Of a stretch of 6,467 nt of DNA, positions 6,353 through 6,467 are shown piece after piece. Numbering within the stretch: position 1 is the first letter of the stretch; each line of letters opens with the position of its first letter. The stretch lies in the NCBI GenBank assembly GCA_013203065.1, contig JABMQV010000573.1:1-6467 (forward strand), written 5' to 3'. This DNA is from Desulfobacteraceae bacterium (GTDB lineage Bacteria > Desulfobacterota > DSM-4660 > Desulfatiglandales > Desulfatiglandaceae). The position numbers were made by a program, and so were the translations under genes. The notes below the pieces were generated by a model. That model did no database searches and was not told where the DNA came from. It saw nothing but the letters and a program-made list of their open reading frames with translations.

Positions 6353-6467
6353 AAAAAAAGTCCGCAACTGCTTTTCGGGAAAAACCGTCCCGATTCTATC
6401 CCGTACCAGAAAGCCAAGTGCTATGGGGCGGTGAGAGACAAGGGCACTGCCGGTAATTTTTTCTCAA
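6353..6467. other. Upstream region of asnA without a gene
   Basis: No supportable coding region is seen from here to the window edge. On the minus strand a weak stem (TCCCG/CGGA within 6361-6380) precedes the T8 tract at 6352-6359. This could be a poor terminator of a gene beyond the window, or only an A/T tract near the asnA promoter. No T-box or riboswitch motif was recognised. Confidence 0.3.

Noticed and set aside
6296..6367. Extended asnA start at the TTG at 6367
   Set aside because: The ATG at 6295 has GGAGG at 7 bases, and the extra 24 residues lie upstream of an already extended N-terminus with no family similarity.
6296..6467. T-box or other riboswitch controlling asnA
   Set aside because: No AGGGTGGNACCGCG-like T-box sequence or other recognisable aptamer is present on the minus strand.

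Overview
The window looks like ordinary chromosomal DNA of an anaerobic, environmental Gram-negative bacterium, most likely a Desulfobacterota (deltaproteobacterial) lineage. This is inference. It rests on the moderately GC-rich coding style, the purine-rich Shine-Dalgarno sites, a DUF2156 protein of the type common in anaerobes, and two short intergenic repeat motifs (ATCCTGT-type and CGCAAAG-type) that I remember as frequent in genomes and MAGs of that group. No mobile element, CRISPR array, rRNA or tRNA was seen.

Layout, left to right. 1-118 is a non-coding leader with three ATCCTGT heptamers. 119-1012 (+) encodes a DUF2156 / phosphatidylglycerol-lysyltransferase C-terminal-like acyltransferase-fold protein, whose start region holds a suspicious G6 run. 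1013-1207 is intergenic, with a weak terminator-like hairpin and a pair of direct repeats. 1208-3295 (+) and 3319-5049 (+) are hyuA and hyuB, a two-gene hydantoinase/oxoprolinase-type unit. 5050-5164 separates convergent genes and carries three CGCAAAG-like heptamers abutting a long perfect hairpin. 5165-6295 (-) encodes an AsnA-type aspartate-ammonia ligase with strong RBS support for its start. 6296-6467 is its upstream region and contains no gene.

Functionally, HyuA (ATPase-like fold) and HyuB should form one ATP-dependent enzyme acting on a cyclic amide, or less likely a ketone; the substrate cannot be fixed from sequence. The small third subunit expected for acetone carboxylase is absent, and HyuB is short, which favours a hydantoinase / oxoprolinase / lactamase-type reaction. 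AsnA makes asparagine from aspartate, free ammonia and ATP. It is convergent with hyuAB and not co-transcribed, so any link between ammonia metabolism and ring opening is speculation. I did not find convincing evidence of a new defence or mobile system. The most unusual items are the compound repeat-plus-hairpin element at 5063-5130, the G6 run at the DUF2156 start, and substitutions in a normally conserved AsnA motif.
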